From NCBI GenBank assembly GCA_030634605.1, contig DAOWAK010000108.1:1-5549 (forward strand): a stretch of 5,549 bases of DNA, written 5' to 3'. Origin of the DNA: Sedimentisphaerales bacterium. Its GTDB lineage: Bacteria > Planctomycetota > Phycisphaerae > Sedimentisphaerales > SM23-30. Every line of letters starts with the position of its first letter. Positions within the stretch are counted from its first letter, which is position 1. The notes beneath the pieces were generated by a model that was not told where the DNA came from, did not search any database, and worked only from the letters and a program-made list of their open reading frames with translations. Positions 4,638 through 5,549 of this stretch are shown in pieces. The position numbers and the translations under genes are program-made.

Positions 4638-5549
4638 ATGTATCAATCGGCATTAAGTAACAGAACTGCCAAATCGTTACTTTCATTTTTTCTGATAACA
4701 CTGGCATGGGCAGGAACAGCAGCTGGGAATACTAAGGATATTATCGGATACTGGGATATTACGATGTCGTTTGGCGAACGACAGTTCGACAATAAACTGC
4801 GGATATATACAAACGACAAAGGCGAACTGGCCGGAACATGGACCAGCAACAGGGGTGAGAGTGTTTTGTCGGAGGTTAAATTCAAAAATGGCAAACTGAC
4901 TTTTACCCGAACAAGCAGGTTTCGGAACCAGGAAAGGAAATCGACTTTCGAAGCGACCATATCAAACGATAAGCTTACAGGAGTAATTAAAAGCGATCGG
5001 GGCAAAATGCAGGCGAACGGCAAACGCGGCACTGCCGAACTGCTGCGCAACAGAGCCCGACCAGAACGCCGCAGAGCCGCCCAAGTCGAACCCGGCAGTG
5101 AAGCAACCCCCTCACGAACCGATACAATCACACCGATCAGAAACGAATCTTTCAACAAAAAGGGTAAATGTTCAGAGCGTAAACAGGGTGGTAATCCGAG
5201 AATAGTCGAAGGCTATTTGGTTTTTGATGGAGCGATGGATGGCAACCGACAGGTCGATCCGCAGATCGCTGTGGGGGGTGGTTTTGTACTTCATGGAACC
5301 AACTTGGGCCTGATTATCTATGACAAGAAAGGGAATTTCGTTCAAGGTGTTCGCCAATCTTGCTTTAACGGCGGCATCGACCCCAAGCTGTTCTTTGATC
5401 CTCACAACCGGGTGTTCGGATTTAACCTGTGGAACCCGTGGGACAAGGATAAAAAAAAGCCTGTAAATATTTCGGTCTCTGAAACCAGCAATCCGAAAGG
5501 CGCCTGGAACACCTATCCTGTGCCTGCACCGGGCGGAGTTGACGGCGGC
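4638..5549 (+). CDS. Secreted multi-domain beta-rich protein, N-terminal 304 residues, cut by the window edge
   Basis: The frame opens at the ATG at 4638, 7 bases after AGGGAG (4625-4630), and stays open for 304 codons to the last base, so the C-terminus is missing. Residues 1-30 form a signal peptide (hydrophobic core LLSFFLITLAWAG, likely cut near TAAG). Domain one (about 35-131) is a small beta-rich unit: GYWDITMSFG (37-46), GTWTSNRGESVLS (66-78), KFKNGKLTFTR and TGVIKSDRGKM (114-124). I recall this type from exported planctomycete/PVC proteins, often beside sugar-active domains. A basic, Pro/Thr-containing linker (about 130-180) leads to a second domain with VDPQIAVGGGFV (206-217), an IIYDKKGNFVQG segment, IDPKLFFDPHNRVFGF (starting at 247) and NPKGAWNTYPVP near the end. 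The spaced DPxI and DPxxxFD motifs with aromatic strands suggest a beta-propeller-like repeat domain. No catalytic residues can be assigned. Codon use is more mixed than in the upstream DUF4139 gene. The enzymatic or binding role is unknown. Confidence 0.85.
   Translation, partial: MYQSALSNRTAKSLLSFFLITLAWAGTAAGNTKDIIGYWDITMSFGERQFDNKLRIYTNDKGELAGTWTSNRGESVLSEVKFKNGKLTFTRTSRFRNQERKSTFEATISNDKLTGVIKSDRGKMQANGKRGTAELLRNRARPERRRAAQVEPGSEATPSRTDTITPIRNESFNKKGKCSERKQGGNPRIVEGYLVFDGAMDGNRQVDPQIAVGGGFVLHGTNLGLIIYDKKGNFVQGVRQSCFNGGIDPKLFFDPHNRVFGFNLWNPWDKDKKKPVNISVSETSNPKGAWNTYPVPAPGGVDGG

Noticed and set aside
4643..5405. Minus-strand open frames opposite the secreted-protein gene
   Set aside because: The plus strand has a signal peptide, a ribosome binding site, conserved motifs and an unbroken 304-codon frame. 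The minus-strand frames have none of these.

Overview
The window carries two blocks of genes pointing away from each other, separated by a long intergenic region. On the minus strand is a tight signalling cluster read cheX -> cheY -> FapA-family gene. Its last member runs off the left edge. On the plus strand are two genes for exported proteins: a complete 700-residue DUF4139 protein and the first 304 residues of a secreted, beta-rich, multi-domain protein cut by the right edge.

The organism is a diderm-type, motile or surface-moving bacterium of intermediate GC. The secreted protein has an N-terminal domain of a kind I associate with exported planctomycete and related PVC proteins (Gly-x-Trp-Asp, Ser-x-Arg-Gly-Glu). 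DUF4139 proteins with signal peptides are also common there. I therefore lean towards Planctomycetota/PVC, but this rests on remembered family distribution, and no marker gene is present.

Layout: 1-582 (-) FapA/DUF342 N-terminal part; 647-1024 (-) CheY; 1026-1529 (-) CheX; 1530-2157 divergent intergenic region with a good sigma70-type promoter and an overlapping inverted repeat for the rightward gene; 2158-4260 (+) DUF4139 protein; 4261-4637 repeat-rich intergenic region; 4638-5549 (+) secreted protein, open at the right edge.

How the genes work together: CheX is expected to dephosphorylate CheY-P. They are separated by one base, with the cheY ribosome binding site inside cheX, so their synthesis is probably coupled. 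The FapA-family protein follows after 64 bases and probably shares the transcript, which ties the pair to motility or surface behaviour. No kinase is in view. The two plus-strand genes share an export signal but no visible functional link.

The most unusual DNA lies at 4267-4407. It is a roughly 130-base element with 15-base imperfect terminal inverted repeats, flanked by a short direct repeat and containing two hairpins, one of which has the ATTCCC-N8-GGGAAT form of Neisseria dRS3. It looks like a small non-autonomous mobile element. I saw no convincing evidence for an entirely new multi-gene system in this window.
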